A stretch of DNA of 64,000 nt from NCBI RefSeq assembly GCF_014699135.1, contig NZ_JACOFT010000001.1, positions 682,001 to 746,000 on the forward strand, read 5' to 3'. The notes beneath the pieces are model-generated. The model was not told the DNA's origin, did no database searches, and worked only from the letters and a program-made list of their open reading frames with translations. Origin of the DNA: Cognatundibacterium aquatile (GTDB taxonomy: Bacteria; Pseudomonadota; Gammaproteobacteria; Burkholderiales; Burkholderiaceae_D). This document shows, piece after piece, positions 29,612 to 38,433 of this stretch. The position numbers were made by a program, and so were the translations under genes. The stretch's first letter is position 1, and each line of letters starts with the position of its first letter.

Positions 29612-30982
29612 ATGCGCTATCTGAATCCCCGTTTGAGCACTGAGCAGTTACCCGCAATTCCATTGCAGGCAGAGGCGGTCAGAACCTTGTTTGGTGCGGC
29701 TGAATACCGGGTCGAATTGCTAAAACAGATTGCCAGTGCAAAACACAGAATTTATCTGTGCAGTTTATATGTGCAAAATGATGAGGCTGGTGCCGAAGTC
29801 ATGGAGGCTTTGTATGCTGCCAAAGCTGCACGCCCATCATTGGACATTGCGGTATTGGTGGATTGGCATCGCGCGCAACGTGGCTTGATCGGCGAACGCA
29901 GGCAGGCAGGGCAACAAACCGGAAATGCCGCCTGGTATCAAAAACTAAGTCTGGCGCATGCTGCAGGCGTACCAGTGTATGGCATTCCGGTACAGACCAG
30001 CGAGTTGTTTGGTGTTTTGCACCTTAAAGGTTTTGTGATTGATGATGTGGTGATTTACAGCGGCGCCAGTATTAATAACGTGTATCTGCATAAGCAGGAT
30101 AAATACCGGCATGACCGTTATTTACTGATCCAGAATTCTGTATTGGCGACCACGATGGTCGATTTTATACGTCAGCACTTGCTGTTAGCCTCGGCGGTAC
30201 ATCGCCTTGATAAGGCAGAAATTCCTGCCACACGTAGCATTCGTAATGATATTCGCCGCTTTCGCGAGCAGTTAAAAAAGGCGCGCTATCAGTTCAATGA
30301 AAAATTTGTAGGACAATATTCAGAGACGCCACCTGCACTGAGTGTGACGCCATTGGTTGGTGTTGGTAAAAATAATCCACTGAATAAAGCGATATGTCAG
30401 TTGCTTGCGGCGAGTAAGACGCAGATTATCATCTGTACCCCTTATTTCAATTTTCCCCGTGCTGTGACCAGAGAAGTGAATCGCGCGCTGAAACGCGGAG
30501 TGAGCGTTGATATTATCGTCGGCGATAAAGTTGCGAATGATTTTTTTATTCCACCGGAGCAGCCTTTTAAAGTCATTTCGGCTCTTCCTTATCTTTATGA
30601 GGTCAACCTCAGGCGTTTCGCCAAAGCGCATCAGCTTGATATCCAAAAAAATCGACTCAGATTACGCCTGTGGAAAGATGGGGAGAATACCTATCATCTG
30701 AAAGGATTGTGGATAGATCAGTGTTACGCACTGATGACCGGAAATAATCTGAATCCCAGGGCATTCCGTCTTGATTTGGAAAATGCGCTGTTAATTCATG
30801 ATCCGCGGCAAGAGTTACTGGCACAAAGAAATGCAGAGCTGATGAGCATCGTTGAGCATACGACGCTGATCAGCGATTATCGTACTTTGGAGAAGGTAAA
30901 AGATTATCCGGAACCAGTCCGGAAATTACTGACACGCCTGAGTACCATCAGACTGGATCGCTTGGCTTACCGGGTGCTGTAG
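29612..30982 (+). CDS. pssA: CDP-diacylglycerol-serine O-phosphatidyltransferase (PLD type)
   Basis: PssA makes phosphatidylserine, the precursor of phosphatidylethanolamine. The 456-residue length (E. coli PssA is 451) and two HxK motifs fit: HLKGFVID at 137 and HLKGLWID near 363, each followed by an acidic position in the phospholipase-D fold. The start MRYLNPRLSTEQLPAIP is preceded by little that looks like a ribosome binding site. The gene stands 63 bp after the TPMT-like gene and converges with the solute-binding protein gene 3 bp away, with no terminator visible between them. Confidence 0.9.
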   Translation: MRYLNPRLSTEQLPAIPLQAEAVRTLFGAAEYRVELLKQIASAKHRIYLCSLYVQNDEAGAEVMEALYAAKAARPSLDIAVLVDWHRAQRGLIGERRQAGQQTGNAAWYQKLSLAHAAGVPVYGIPVQTSELFGVLHLKGFVIDDVVIYSGASINNVYLHKQDKYRHDRYLLIQNSVLATTMVDFIRQHLLLASAVHRLDKAEIPATRSIRNDIRRFREQLKKARYQFNEKFVGQYSETPPALSVTPLVGVGKNNPLNKAICQLLAASKTQIIICTPYFNFPRAVTREVNRALKRGVSVDIIVGDKVANDFFIPPEQPFKVISALPYLYEVNLRRFAKAHQLDIQKNRLRLRLWKDGENTYHLKGLWIDQCYALMTGNNLNPRAFRLDLENALLIHDPRQELLAQRNAELMSIVEHTTLISDYRTLEKVKDYPEPVRKLLTRLSTIRLDRLAYRVL

Positions 30983-30985
30983 AAG

Positions 30986-31804
30986 TTAAGGTTGTGTTGG
31001 CGGAGAGGTATGAATGACTTGCATGGGCGGGACTTCGTCAGGCAACCATTTATGATAGATTTTTGCGAAGCTACCGTCTTTCTTGATGGCGCGTAATGCA
31101 TCTTCCCATATCTTAATAGTCGAGGCTGGCGTCTTAGCGGAAAACGCCAGATATAGCTCCAGTGCATCAAGCACCATGACAGGCTCAACATCATCGCTGG
31201 AATAGCCTATGTCTTTCAGAATCGAGGGGACAACAATACTGCCTTCCACCCATAAGTCAAAACGTTTGGCCATCAGCATATTTGCGATGACCAGAGGTGA
31301 TACTGCCAGTTCCAGATTGAAAAAACCTTTTTTACGTGCAGTGTCGGCAAAAATACTGGAGCGATAAGCACCGACTTTCAGTTTGCGGATAGCGTCTCCC
31401 TGACGCAGCAAATTTGCCGCATTTCCTTTACGGGTATACAGCGTGATGTAAGAGATCGCAACCGGACCCACCAGGTGCATGAGTTTTTCTCGCTCTTCCG
31501 AGCGTCCTACCGTGAAAAGTAAAACGTTAGACTCATCCAGTAAGGCTTTGTATCCTCGCGCAAATGGCACTACCTGAATAGCTTGTGTATTCCCTGTTTT
31601 TGCTTGTATTGCCTTGACGACTTCTACCGCCATACCTTCTGCTTTCGTATCATTGCCGAAAGAAATCGGAGGCCAGTTTTCAGTCAGGATCTGTAACTCT
31701 TGTGCATCAGACAAAGAACAGAAAAATGACAGGCATATCGCTACGAATGTGCGACAGCGGGTAGTGATCAGTGGGCGACAGTCAATGTGGGACATGATCA
31801 TCAT
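30986..31804 (-). CDS. Periplasmic solute-binding protein, family 3
   Basis: About 272 residues. A signal peptide (TFVAICLSFFCSLSDA, then QEL) is followed by an SBP_bac_3 fold. The landmarks are LTENWPPISFGND, VEVVKAIQAKTGN, VPFARGYKALL, KVGAYRSSIFADTA and a C-terminal AIKKDGSFAKIYHKW. Family 3 proteins bind amino acids or opines. There is no permease or ATPase beside it, so it could be a sensor or a stray binding protein. Three in-frame Met codons at 31795-31804 give alternative starts; a further one lies at 31864 and would add residues before the signal peptide. Confidence 0.82.
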   Translation of the reverse strand: MMIMSHIDCRPLITTRCRTFVAICLSFFCSLSDAQELQILTENWPPISFGNDTKAEGMAVEVVKAIQAKTGNTQAIQVVPFARGYKALLDESNVLLFTVGRSEEREKLMHLVGPVAISYITLYTRKGNAANLLRQGDAIRKLKVGAYRSSIFADTARKKGFFNLELAVSPLVIANMLMAKRFDLWVEGSIVVPSILKDIGYSSDDVEPVMVLDALELYLAFSAKTPASTIKIWEDALRAIKKDGSFAKIYHKWLPDEVPPMQVIHTSPPTQP

Positions 31805-31953
31805 CAGCAGCAAATCGTTGGCAAATTGCAGTGAACAACAAAATGTGTGTACACATATTGCCAATGTAAACCGTTTACACAGTCAGAGCCAGAGGATTTC
31901 AGGTAATCACTGTGAATGTAACACATCGTCACAATGATACTTTTTTACCGCCA

Positions 31954-33129
31954 TCAGCCTGGCTTGTCGTCGTTGGCAGAGCTGAGTTGAGATCTCTGAT
32001 TATTTCTGATTTTTCTCAAGCGGAAAATCTGCTTTCCGACAAACCTGCGCCAAGCACTGTTTTTGACGCATTGATATTCAACATAGTTAATCACAGCGGG
32101 GCCCCAGCGGGTTTTGGATACATCCTCGCCAATTGACAGGTTCAGTCGTTGAATTTTTTGTCCGATTGCCCATTGGATTGCTTCTGCTACTAAGGTCGTC
32201 ATGACGCTGTATTGCGCATAATCCAGATCGTAGCCCGAATAATATAAATAGAGTTCATCACCCATATTGAATGCCAGTCGCATCGCGACGACTTTGCCAT
32301 TCAACTCGAGACAAAACAAACACATGCGATCAGCAAAAGGCGTATCAAGCAGATTTTCCAGCAGTGCCTTGTGTTGTGGATGAGAAAAATAATCAGGATG
32401 TTCTATCGTCTCTTTCGCTGACGCACGTGCACCATGCAGCGCATAAAACATCGGTAATTGTTGAACGATAGCGGTACGCCCTTGGAGAACGCGGAAATTC
32501 ATGTCCAGACCGTCTCGTTTCGGCGAGTTGTAACAGCGACGCAGGGATTCTTTAATGTTGCGCTTTAATCCGGATTTAAAGCTATCCCAGTCTTCACCCA
32601 GCGTCAGTACGAAGTTAGGAATAGTGCGGTCAGTCAGAGGGAAGAGCGACTTATTATTCTGGATGAAATGATCTGCGGGAGCTTTAGCTCCGATGATCTG
32701 AAACTCAGTGAGTCCGAAGGTCTCGCACCGAGTTAAATTTTCCCAGAGTTGCAGAACTTTCTCAGCATATTCCGGCAAGGTGAGGGGAACACGTAATTCG
32801 GTCAGATTGGGGTCGCCGCCGAAAGGCCGTACATAGCGATACAGGAAAAAACGATGCAATCCTACATGCGTGTTCATCAGCGGCATCACTGCAACCAACT
32901 GATCGTTATCGTACACGGCACAAATAGCCAGTTCATGTTGATGAAAGAAGGATTTGCCAGAAAAAACTTTCCACCATGCACAGTTCCAGTCGTAGGTTTG
33001 GAACGGGAGCAGATAGTTTACTTTCGTCTCTAAAGCTCGCCATGCGGTTGCAAGAGCTTCGAAATCTTTTTCTTTGGTGATGATGATTTGTTTGAGGTTG
33101 TGCATCGAAGATAAATGTGGCGAGCTCAC
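31954..33129 (-). CDS. GNAT/CelD-like acetyltransferase family protein
   Basis: A 391-residue protein of the BcsL/CelD-like acetyltransferase group (Acetyltransf_6). The N-terminal region has LLPFQTYDWNCAWWKVF. The catalytic-fold segment has VVAMRLAFNMGDELYLYYSGYDLDYA (read in two parts) and the C-terminal KIQRLNLSIGEDVSKTRWG. Members of this family often act in polysaccharide or aminoacyl-ligation chemistry. The start is either the GTG at 33129 or the ATG at 33105. It lies between two solute-binding protein genes on the same strand, 150 bp from the left one and about 500 bp from the right one, with the plus-strand DUF3149 gene in between. Confidence 0.8.
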   Translation of the reverse strand: MSSPHLSSMHNLKQIIITKEKDFEALATAWRALETKVNYLLPFQTYDWNCAWWKVFSGKSFFHQHELAICAVYDNDQLVAVMPLMNTHVGLHRFFLYRYVRPFGGDPNLTELRVPLTLPEYAEKVLQLWENLTRCETFGLTEFQIIGAKAPADHFIQNNKSLFPLTDRTIPNFVLTLGEDWDSFKSGLKRNIKESLRRCYNSPKRDGLDMNFRVLQGRTAIVQQLPMFYALHGARASAKETIEHPDYFSHPQHKALLENLLDTPFADRMCLFCLELNGKVVAMRLAFNMGDELYLYYSGYDLDYAQYSVMTTLVAEAIQWAIGQKIQRLNLSIGEDVSKTRWGPAVINYVEYQCVKNSAWRRFVGKQIFRLRKIRNNQRSQLSSANDDKPG

Positions 33130-33427
33130 AGAAACTAAAATATTGCTTTGATTTAACTTTATCTGTTTGCCTGTTTGATAGAGTACGTTACAAACTGAAA
33201 CAAGTAACTTATCCCATAAAAGTTATCTTTTTGCAAGGGAGAATGGCGAGTATCAATAGGCTTATTTGAGATTGGCGGCGTACATTTCTCTGGCTACCAT
33301 ATTGTCTTATTTTTCGTACACATAAAGTGTTCTGAATCTGTCACGGTCGCCCCTTGATACAAATCAACAGCAGACGAGAGTAAGCACTCCATACTTCCTG
33401 CAGTAAAAACTTTAAAGGAGAACGGAA

Positions 33428-33568
33428 ATGAAACTGTTAATCGACTTGTTTTCTACTGACTACGGCCTGATGAGTATTGCCGGAATCATTTTTATGATTT
33501 GCATGGGGATATTTTTTATTCGCTATTTCTTATCGCACATGCGTGAAGAAGAGCAGCAAGAACGATAA
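33428..33568 (+). CDS. DUF3149 small membrane protein
   Basis: A 46-residue gene. It has an excellent ribosome binding site, AAAGGAGAACGGAA, immediately before the ATG. The product starts MKLLIDLFSTDYGLMS, has a single transmembrane helix (SIAGIIFMICMGIFFIRYFL) and a charged tail HMREEEQQER. This matches the DUF3149 family of tiny betaproteobacterial membrane proteins, of unknown function. It is the only plus-strand gene in this minus-strand stretch. The ~300-bp region before it (33130-33427) holds no other gene that I can support. Confidence 0.85.
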   Translation: MKLLIDLFSTDYGLMSIAGIIFMICMGIFFIRYFLSHMREEEQQER

Positions 33569-33589
33569 GCTGCGGATACCTATGAAATT

Positions 33590-33620
33590 GGTGACCTTGT
33601 GCTTTCGGTCACCTTGATTT
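33590..33620 (+). terminator. Possible weak terminator after DUF3149
   Basis: GGTGACC (33590-33596) pairs with GGTCACC (33607-33613), followed by TTGATTTTG. The stem is only 7 bp and the T tract is broken, so it is uncertain. Confidence 0.5.
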
Positions 33621-33624
33621 TGTT

Positions 33625-34353
33625 TCAGTCGTTGCGGTAATTATTCAGAATTGCGGCATATTCACCACTTTGCCGTATTGCTTTCAATCCTTTATTGAAG
33701 TGATCGCGATGTTCACTTTTGTGGAAACCAAGCAAGCGTGGAGTCGGTTTAAATAAATGATGTACCGTATAACGGTTCGTCGCCTCTGTTTTGCCATGCA
33801 ATAACCTCGCAAAATACAGGAAAGCCCGTAAATCCAGCAAGATAACATCCCCCCGGCCGGCATCCAGCATCGGTACCTGAGAAGCCTGATCGCCTACTTC
33901 TGAATATGATCGATGGTTTTTAACTGCCATCGTAAATTCTGAGCCAAGCACTTTTTGCGCATTGCTGAACGCCACGATTTTTTTGTCTGATAGATCAGAT
34001 AAGGAATTGATCTGTAAGTGTTTATCACGCAGAGTGACAGCCACATTCTCAAATTCGATGACAGGGTCAGAGAAAAAGATTTTCGCGTTATTCACCGGAA
34101 TTCCGGCAAACCCCGCATCTGCAGTTCCCGCTTCCACCTCAGTTTCCATACGTTTGTTATTCGAGCGGATAAATCTGCACTGTATGCCTTGCGTGGCAAA
34201 GGCGCGGGTAACAATTTCTGGCACCAGACCCCGACGTGGATCGTCTTTGACATACGGTGGTAACGCTGAAACATGAAACAAGAGTTCCAGTGCTTGCGCT
34301 TCCCAGCTCGTCAGCAGACAACTTAGCAATACATATATCCGGAAAAACCTCAT
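33625..34353 (-). CDS. Periplasmic solute-binding protein, family 3
   Basis: About 242 residues from MRFFRIYVLL, preceded by AAGGG. The signal peptide ends SWEAQA before LEL. The SBP_bac_3 fold is seen in VSALPPYVKDD, RGLVPEIVTRAF, TADAGFAGIPV and a C-terminal KSEHRDHFNKGLKAIR. Like the copy at 30986-31804 it has no adjacent transporter genes. The two are only distantly alike, so this is not a recent duplication. Confidence 0.8.
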   Translation of the reverse strand: MRFFRIYVLLSCLLTSWEAQALELLFHVSALPPYVKDDPRRGLVPEIVTRAFATQGIQCRFIRSNNKRMETEVEAGTADAGFAGIPVNNAKIFFSDPVIEFENVAVTLRDKHLQINSLSDLSDKKIVAFSNAQKVLGSEFTMAVKNHRSYSEVGDQASQVPMLDAGRGDVILLDLRAFLYFARLLHGKTEATNRYTVHHLFKPTPRLLGFHKSEHRDHFNKGLKAIRQSGEYAAILNNYRND

Positions 34354-34602
34354 GTCAGCCCTTATCACCGTGCCAAATAAAGTCAACGATGTCGCACCAG
34401 TGGCATCGTCTTCACGATTTAATGTTGGCTGATTCTGATGTGTAATGCAACCTGGAAAGAAAATGTGGGGAGAATGCCACGCCGTTTGTCACGAAACTGT
34501 GGCGAGAGAGGGCTTCAGATACTGTCTGCACCAGCACCAACCTGCGTTCCGGCATCAAAACTGATGCTACCGCTACACAGGCTGGCACGGGCTTAAGCTG
34601 CT

Positions 34603-36063
34603 TTATTTAGCATTACCAGGAATTGACCATAAGAAATCTACTTGCAGAGTTCCCTTAAAGCGCGGATCGTTTAAACCAAGGTAACGATCACCGGAATAAT
34701 TTGGTGCAGTCGTAAGGTTTTTAGGATTGAAATTTGCGGCTGCGTGACAGCTCATACAGTTAGTTTGAACACCAACATTATTGGCAACGGTTTGTCCCTT
34801 ATATTTACCCGGAATGGAGTCGGGCAAATCACTCGGGCCAAATCCTGCTTCCAGATACGGGTTGTAGCAGTAGACGGATTCCCCGACATTTTTGCCGCCA
34901 GTTTCAGGTTGTGGTGGAGACAGGGTCTGATAGGCCGCACAATGCGCGTAATGGCGCGGTGCACCTTGCAGTGCGGCAGGGCGCAGTTTCGCTATCGCTG
35001 CTGAACTAGGTGCTGGCGGTAAATCGGGGGCTGGCGTCCACCAGAAACTTTGCCAGGTCCACTCCGTAATTTCACGGCTGCCGACGTGCATGGCGACGAG
35101 CACTGAATAATCACCGGCTGCGATACCTTTGAAATTCTCAGTCGATTTGTTCAGCAATTCTGCATTGGCAGCATCCACTTTAAAGTGGATAAAATTTTTC
35201 AGACCATAGGTGTTTGCAGCTGTACGTGATGAACCATCGGCCGCACATTTGTTATCGACACCACCGGATAATTTCTCTGTGCCAGTATCCTGAGTATCTA
35301 TCCAAACACATGTTTTCCAGTCGGAAGACGGAAATGGAACCGGAGTTTTTGGCGGGCCGGGCCAGACCGATAATTGAAAATATCTTGCCTGAACCAGATT
35401 CTTACTTTTTAAAGTCTGAAATACTGGTTTCAGAGAGAGGGATGGCGCAGGAAAAGCCGGAATGCTGGTCTCATTCGCTGCCAGCATTTTGTTTAATGCA
35501 GCGATGGAAAACAGATTATTCGCGCGGATATGCGCTGCGGCAATCGGATCATATTTGACAAAGCCGAGCACTGTTTCTTTTCCCTGGGTGGTCTTCAATA
35601 ATCCGGCGTGGTTCAATTGATGAAATGGTGTGAGTACGTTGGGAACACGTGGCTTATTCATTAATGCTTGCGAACTGGCGGTCATAATATCGTCTGGCGT
35701 TTCCCAGGTTTCAAAGACGCGCAAAGGCTGCCCCTGATAGGTCTCGCCTGAATTGAGTGTCAGCGCCGTCCAGATACCCCATGCATGTTTTTGTATTTCA
35801 ATTTGTCCTTTCGGAGATTTTGTCCAGGCAGTAATCGTGTCTGCCGCGACAGGGTAGGTATAACCGGGGATCTTAGGATCTTGTAGTGGAACTGGCTTAA
35901 AAGAGCTGACAATGACATTGGATTTGCCGCTATCCGCAGGCATCGTTTGTGCCTGTAGCGTTTGACTGCTCAACAAGCCAGCGACCATCGTTGCTGAGCA
36001 GAAAATGCGTATCTGCCGAAGCTTGGTCTTATTGGAATGATCGAATTTCAGATGCGTTTTCAT
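34603..36063 (-). CDS. Exported protein with one c-type haem motif
   Basis: A 486-residue protein with a signal peptide (SATMVAGLLSSQTLQAQ) and a single CMSCH motif near residue 443, in NCMSCHAAANFNPK. No other CxxCH is present, so it is either a monohaem protein or a cysteine-rich protein. The rest has no recognised domain: WGIWTALTLNSGE, PFHQLNHAGLL, WTWQSFWWTP. The ATG follows AGGGAGAAGGT. It could be an oxidoreductase or an electron-transfer partner. It is flanked by long non-coding stretches and appears monocistronic. Confidence 0.75.
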   Translation of the reverse strand: MKTHLKFDHSNKTKLRQIRIFCSATMVAGLLSSQTLQAQTMPADSGKSNVIVSSFKPVPLQDPKIPGYTYPVAADTITAWTKSPKGQIEIQKHAWGIWTALTLNSGETYQGQPLRVFETWETPDDIMTASSQALMNKPRVPNVLTPFHQLNHAGLLKTTQGKETVLGFVKYDPIAAAHIRANNLFSIAALNKMLAANETSIPAFPAPSLSLKPVFQTLKSKNLVQARYFQLSVWPGPPKTPVPFPSSDWKTCVWIDTQDTGTEKLSGGVDNKCAADGSSRTAANTYGLKNFIHFKVDAANAELLNKSTENFKGIAAGDYSVLVAMHVGSREITEWTWQSFWWTPAPDLPPAPSSAAIAKLRPAALQGAPRHYAHCAAYQTLSPPQPETGGKNVGESVYCYNPYLEAGFGPSDLPDSIPGKYKGQTVANNVGVQTNCMSCHAAANFNPKNLTTAPNYSGDRYLGLNDPRFKGTLQVDFLWSIPGNAK

Positions 36064-36492
36064 ACCTTCTCCCTGTGATGTTACTGCGAACGACGTAAGG
36101 TTGATCTGAGGCTTGAAACGGAACCCGATAGCGTGGAACGTTGAATAATAGTGCCAGCGGGGATATTGCTTTTTTTCTTATTTTTTATGTAAGATTTTCA
36201 GTGTAGCTGGAATGAATGAAATAGCAAGCTAAATAGATTGATCGTTTTCCCATCGGGTATCCGGGTGAGCAGCAGATGTTTTTCTGAAATCAAATTTGAA
36301 GGATGCATGTCTCAAATGTCACGGACGCATGAGATTCCTGGTGCCGGTCAGAAGCATGCAGGTTTTGAATATGCGGAGTTATTTATCGTCGCGCGGATGC
36401 GGGGCAAGACCAGCGCGACGCGCGGTTGTTGGGACAGCTGATCTGCCTTTCAGCAGATCAATCGCACCGCGAAGGATGGCGCATCTGCTTAC
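36064..36492. other. Intergenic region with no recognised gene
   Basis: About 430 bp. A short inverted repeat TGATCTGC...GCAGATCA at 36439-36460 is the only structure I see. An AT-rich patch (36165-36250) is the likely promoter zone of the CxxCH gene. Short plus-strand frames here have no ribosome binding site and were not accepted. Confidence 0.5.
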
Positions 36493-36804
36493 TCAGGCAG
36501 ACGCCATTGATGGATAGGCCGTCAGAATCTGATGCGCAATCAGATCAATGGCGGGTCTGGGTTTTCCTTGCTTATCAACCCAGACTTTTGGTGTTAAAGC
36601 GCCGGACAACGAGACACTGTCGCCATCGTTCAACGCAAGTAAGGCCTGCCGTACCTTGTCATTAAAGGCGATCACATTACACATGATTGTGTCACCGTCA
36701 TCTGTCGCAGCACGCACCTTACAAGTCACATATGCTGAACCAGCTTGCCCGCTACGTTCTTCGGCGCTGCCGTACATGCGCCCGGCGATTAATCCATCTA
36801 TCAT
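36493..36804 (-). CDS. SSB-like OB-fold protein
   Basis: About 103 residues from MIDGLIAGRMYG. Strand patterns are YVTCKVRAATDDGDTIMCNVIAFND, read as two strands, then ALLALNDGDSVSLSGALTPKVWVDKQGKPRPAIDL (one family block). These resemble a short single-stranded DNA-binding-like family common in betaproteobacteria, distinct from the essential SSB because it lacks the acidic C-terminal tip. An upstream in-frame Met would add 16 residues. Sequence-specific roles in replication are possible but not shown. Confidence 0.75.
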   Translation of the reverse strand: MIDGLIAGRMYGSAEERSGQAGSAYVTCKVRAATDDGDTIMCNVIAFNDKVRQALLALNDGDSVSLSGALTPKVWVDKQGKPRPAIDLIAHQILTAYPSMASA

Positions 36805-37140
36805 CGTTTTTCTATTTTCATTCAGTCTGGTCTGAGACACCAGAGGATTCACTATGAGAACCTGCTGTCCATCTTTCGGATTGCATCGCGGCTATTTGCA
36901 TTATCTTTGCCGCCACATTTTGTCTCGTCAATTTTTTGTCAGTCTCTTTTCTGTGCGAAACGAATTAAACGCCGGATGCGGGAATAAAGCAAATAAGCGA
37001 CTCATCCATCACATTCATACGCGGTCGGTGTGGATGTGTGAACATCAAAAGTAAAATGCTTATACTTCAAGCCTGCGCAACGACGCTGGCGTGATATCGT
37101 CTCAGCTCTGCCTTCCACATTTACTTTTTTCTTAAACGCC
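36805..37140. other. Divergent upstream region of the SSB-like and DUF885 genes
   Basis: About 335 bp between divergent genes. A TATACT at 37061-37066 is a reasonable -10 for the DUF885 gene, with GTGAAC 17 bp upstream as a poor -35. The short frames inside have no support. Confidence 0.45.
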
Positions 37141-38370
37141 ATGACTCTGAATCAGATTGCGGAACACTACGTCAAACTCGTCCTTGCTGTAGGTCAGCAT
37201 GACGCCGGTTATGTTGATGCCTATATTGGCCCGCCATCCTGGCAAAACGAAGCGCAACAATCACCGGCGACTCCATTGTCAGAATTATTGATGCAGGCCG
37301 ATACCTTATTGCAGCAGGCAGATGCTTTGCCGGCGCCGCCACAAGATCAGCTTGAACGTCAGGAATTTTTACGTCTGCAGCTACATGCAGTAAGAGCTTT
37401 TATCGCGCAACTGAATGGCAACAAATTGGCATTCGATGCGGAATCGAAAGCCTTATACGACGCAGTATCCCCGGCGTTGACCACAGCGGACCTCGATATC
37501 ACGTTGGCAGAACTGGCGACACTTTTACCTTTGGAAATTCAGGGCAGCGATCTGAATGCGAGATTGTCTGCTTATAACAAAGCATTTGAAATTCCGCGCG
37601 ATAAACTCGATGCCGTTTTCACTGCCGCGATTAATGAAGCGCGCGTCCGCACCAGACGCTATATCGCCTTGCCTGAGCATGAAAGTTTTCAGGTTGCCTA
37701 TGTGACGGATAAAGTCTGGAGTGCGTATAACTGGTACAAGGGAAACAGCCACAGCCTGATCGAAATCAACACCGATTTTCCTATGTTCATCAGCCGCGCG
37801 ATTGATCTCGCCAGCCACGAAGCCTATCCCGGTCACCACGTCTTTAATGTGCTGATCGAAAATGAATTAGTGAAAGAAAAAGGCTGGATCGAATACTCGA
37901 TATATCCACTGTATTCACCGATGTCGTTTCTGGCTGAAGGAAGTGCGAATTACGGTATCGAGGTAGCCTTTCCACATGCAGAACGCATGCAGTTTGAACA
38001 GGAAGTTTTGTTCCCATTGGCCGGTATTGATCCCGCCAAAGCCGAACGCTATTACCAGATACAAGCCGTGCTGCAAAAGCTGTCGTATGCCGGCAATATG
38101 GTGGCGCAACAGTATCTGGATGGCATGATTGATAAAGACACCGCGCTGGCAATGTTGATGAAATACAGCCTCTCAGATGCAGACCGCTCAGCGCAGCGGC
38201 TGCGTTTTATCGAGCATTTACGTTCATATGTCATCAACTACAATCTTGGTCAGGATGTCGTGCAGGCCTACATAGAAAAGCGCGCCGGAACCGATAATCA
38301 AGATTTGCGCTGGCAGGTGTTAACCGATCTGTTGCGTCACCCGAAAAGCGCATCGATGATGACAAGCTGA
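37141..38370 (+). CDS. DUF885-like metal-dependent hydrolase
   Basis: A 409-residue cytoplasmic protein; no signal peptide is visible. The zinc-binding segment is SHEAYPGHHVFN near 225, with His-Glu and two later His. A second site is in EGSANYGIEVAF near 264. This is the pattern of DUF885, a gluzincin-like peptidase family with HExxxGHH-type spacing. The substrate is unknown. The gene ends 63 bp before the TIR-Nudix gene, with no terminator visible between them, so readthrough is possible. Confidence 0.78.
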   Translation: MTLNQIAEHYVKLVLAVGQHDAGYVDAYIGPPSWQNEAQQSPATPLSELLMQADTLLQQADALPAPPQDQLERQEFLRLQLHAVRAFIAQLNGNKLAFDAESKALYDAVSPALTTADLDITLAELATLLPLEIQGSDLNARLSAYNKAFEIPRDKLDAVFTAAINEARVRTRRYIALPEHESFQVAYVTDKVWSAYNWYKGNSHSLIEINTDFPMFISRAIDLASHEAYPGHHVFNVLIENELVKEKGWIEYSIYPLYSPMSFLAEGSANYGIEVAFPHAERMQFEQEVLFPLAGIDPAKAERYYQIQAVLQKLSYAGNMVAQQYLDGMIDKDTALAMLMKYSLSDADRSAQRLRFIEHLRSYVINYNLGQDVVQAYIEKRAGTDNQDLRWQVLTDLLRHPKSASMMTS

Positions 38371-38433
38371 TTTGTTTAGAGAATTGATTGTCGTGAATCA
38401 AAGCGACCAGATTGAAGTTTGAAGGAGAGATTT

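Noticed and set aside
36296-36517. Short plus-strand frame with a CLKCH motif
   Set aside because: It overlaps the SSB-like gene end and has no ribosome binding site. The motif occurs once and most likely by chance.
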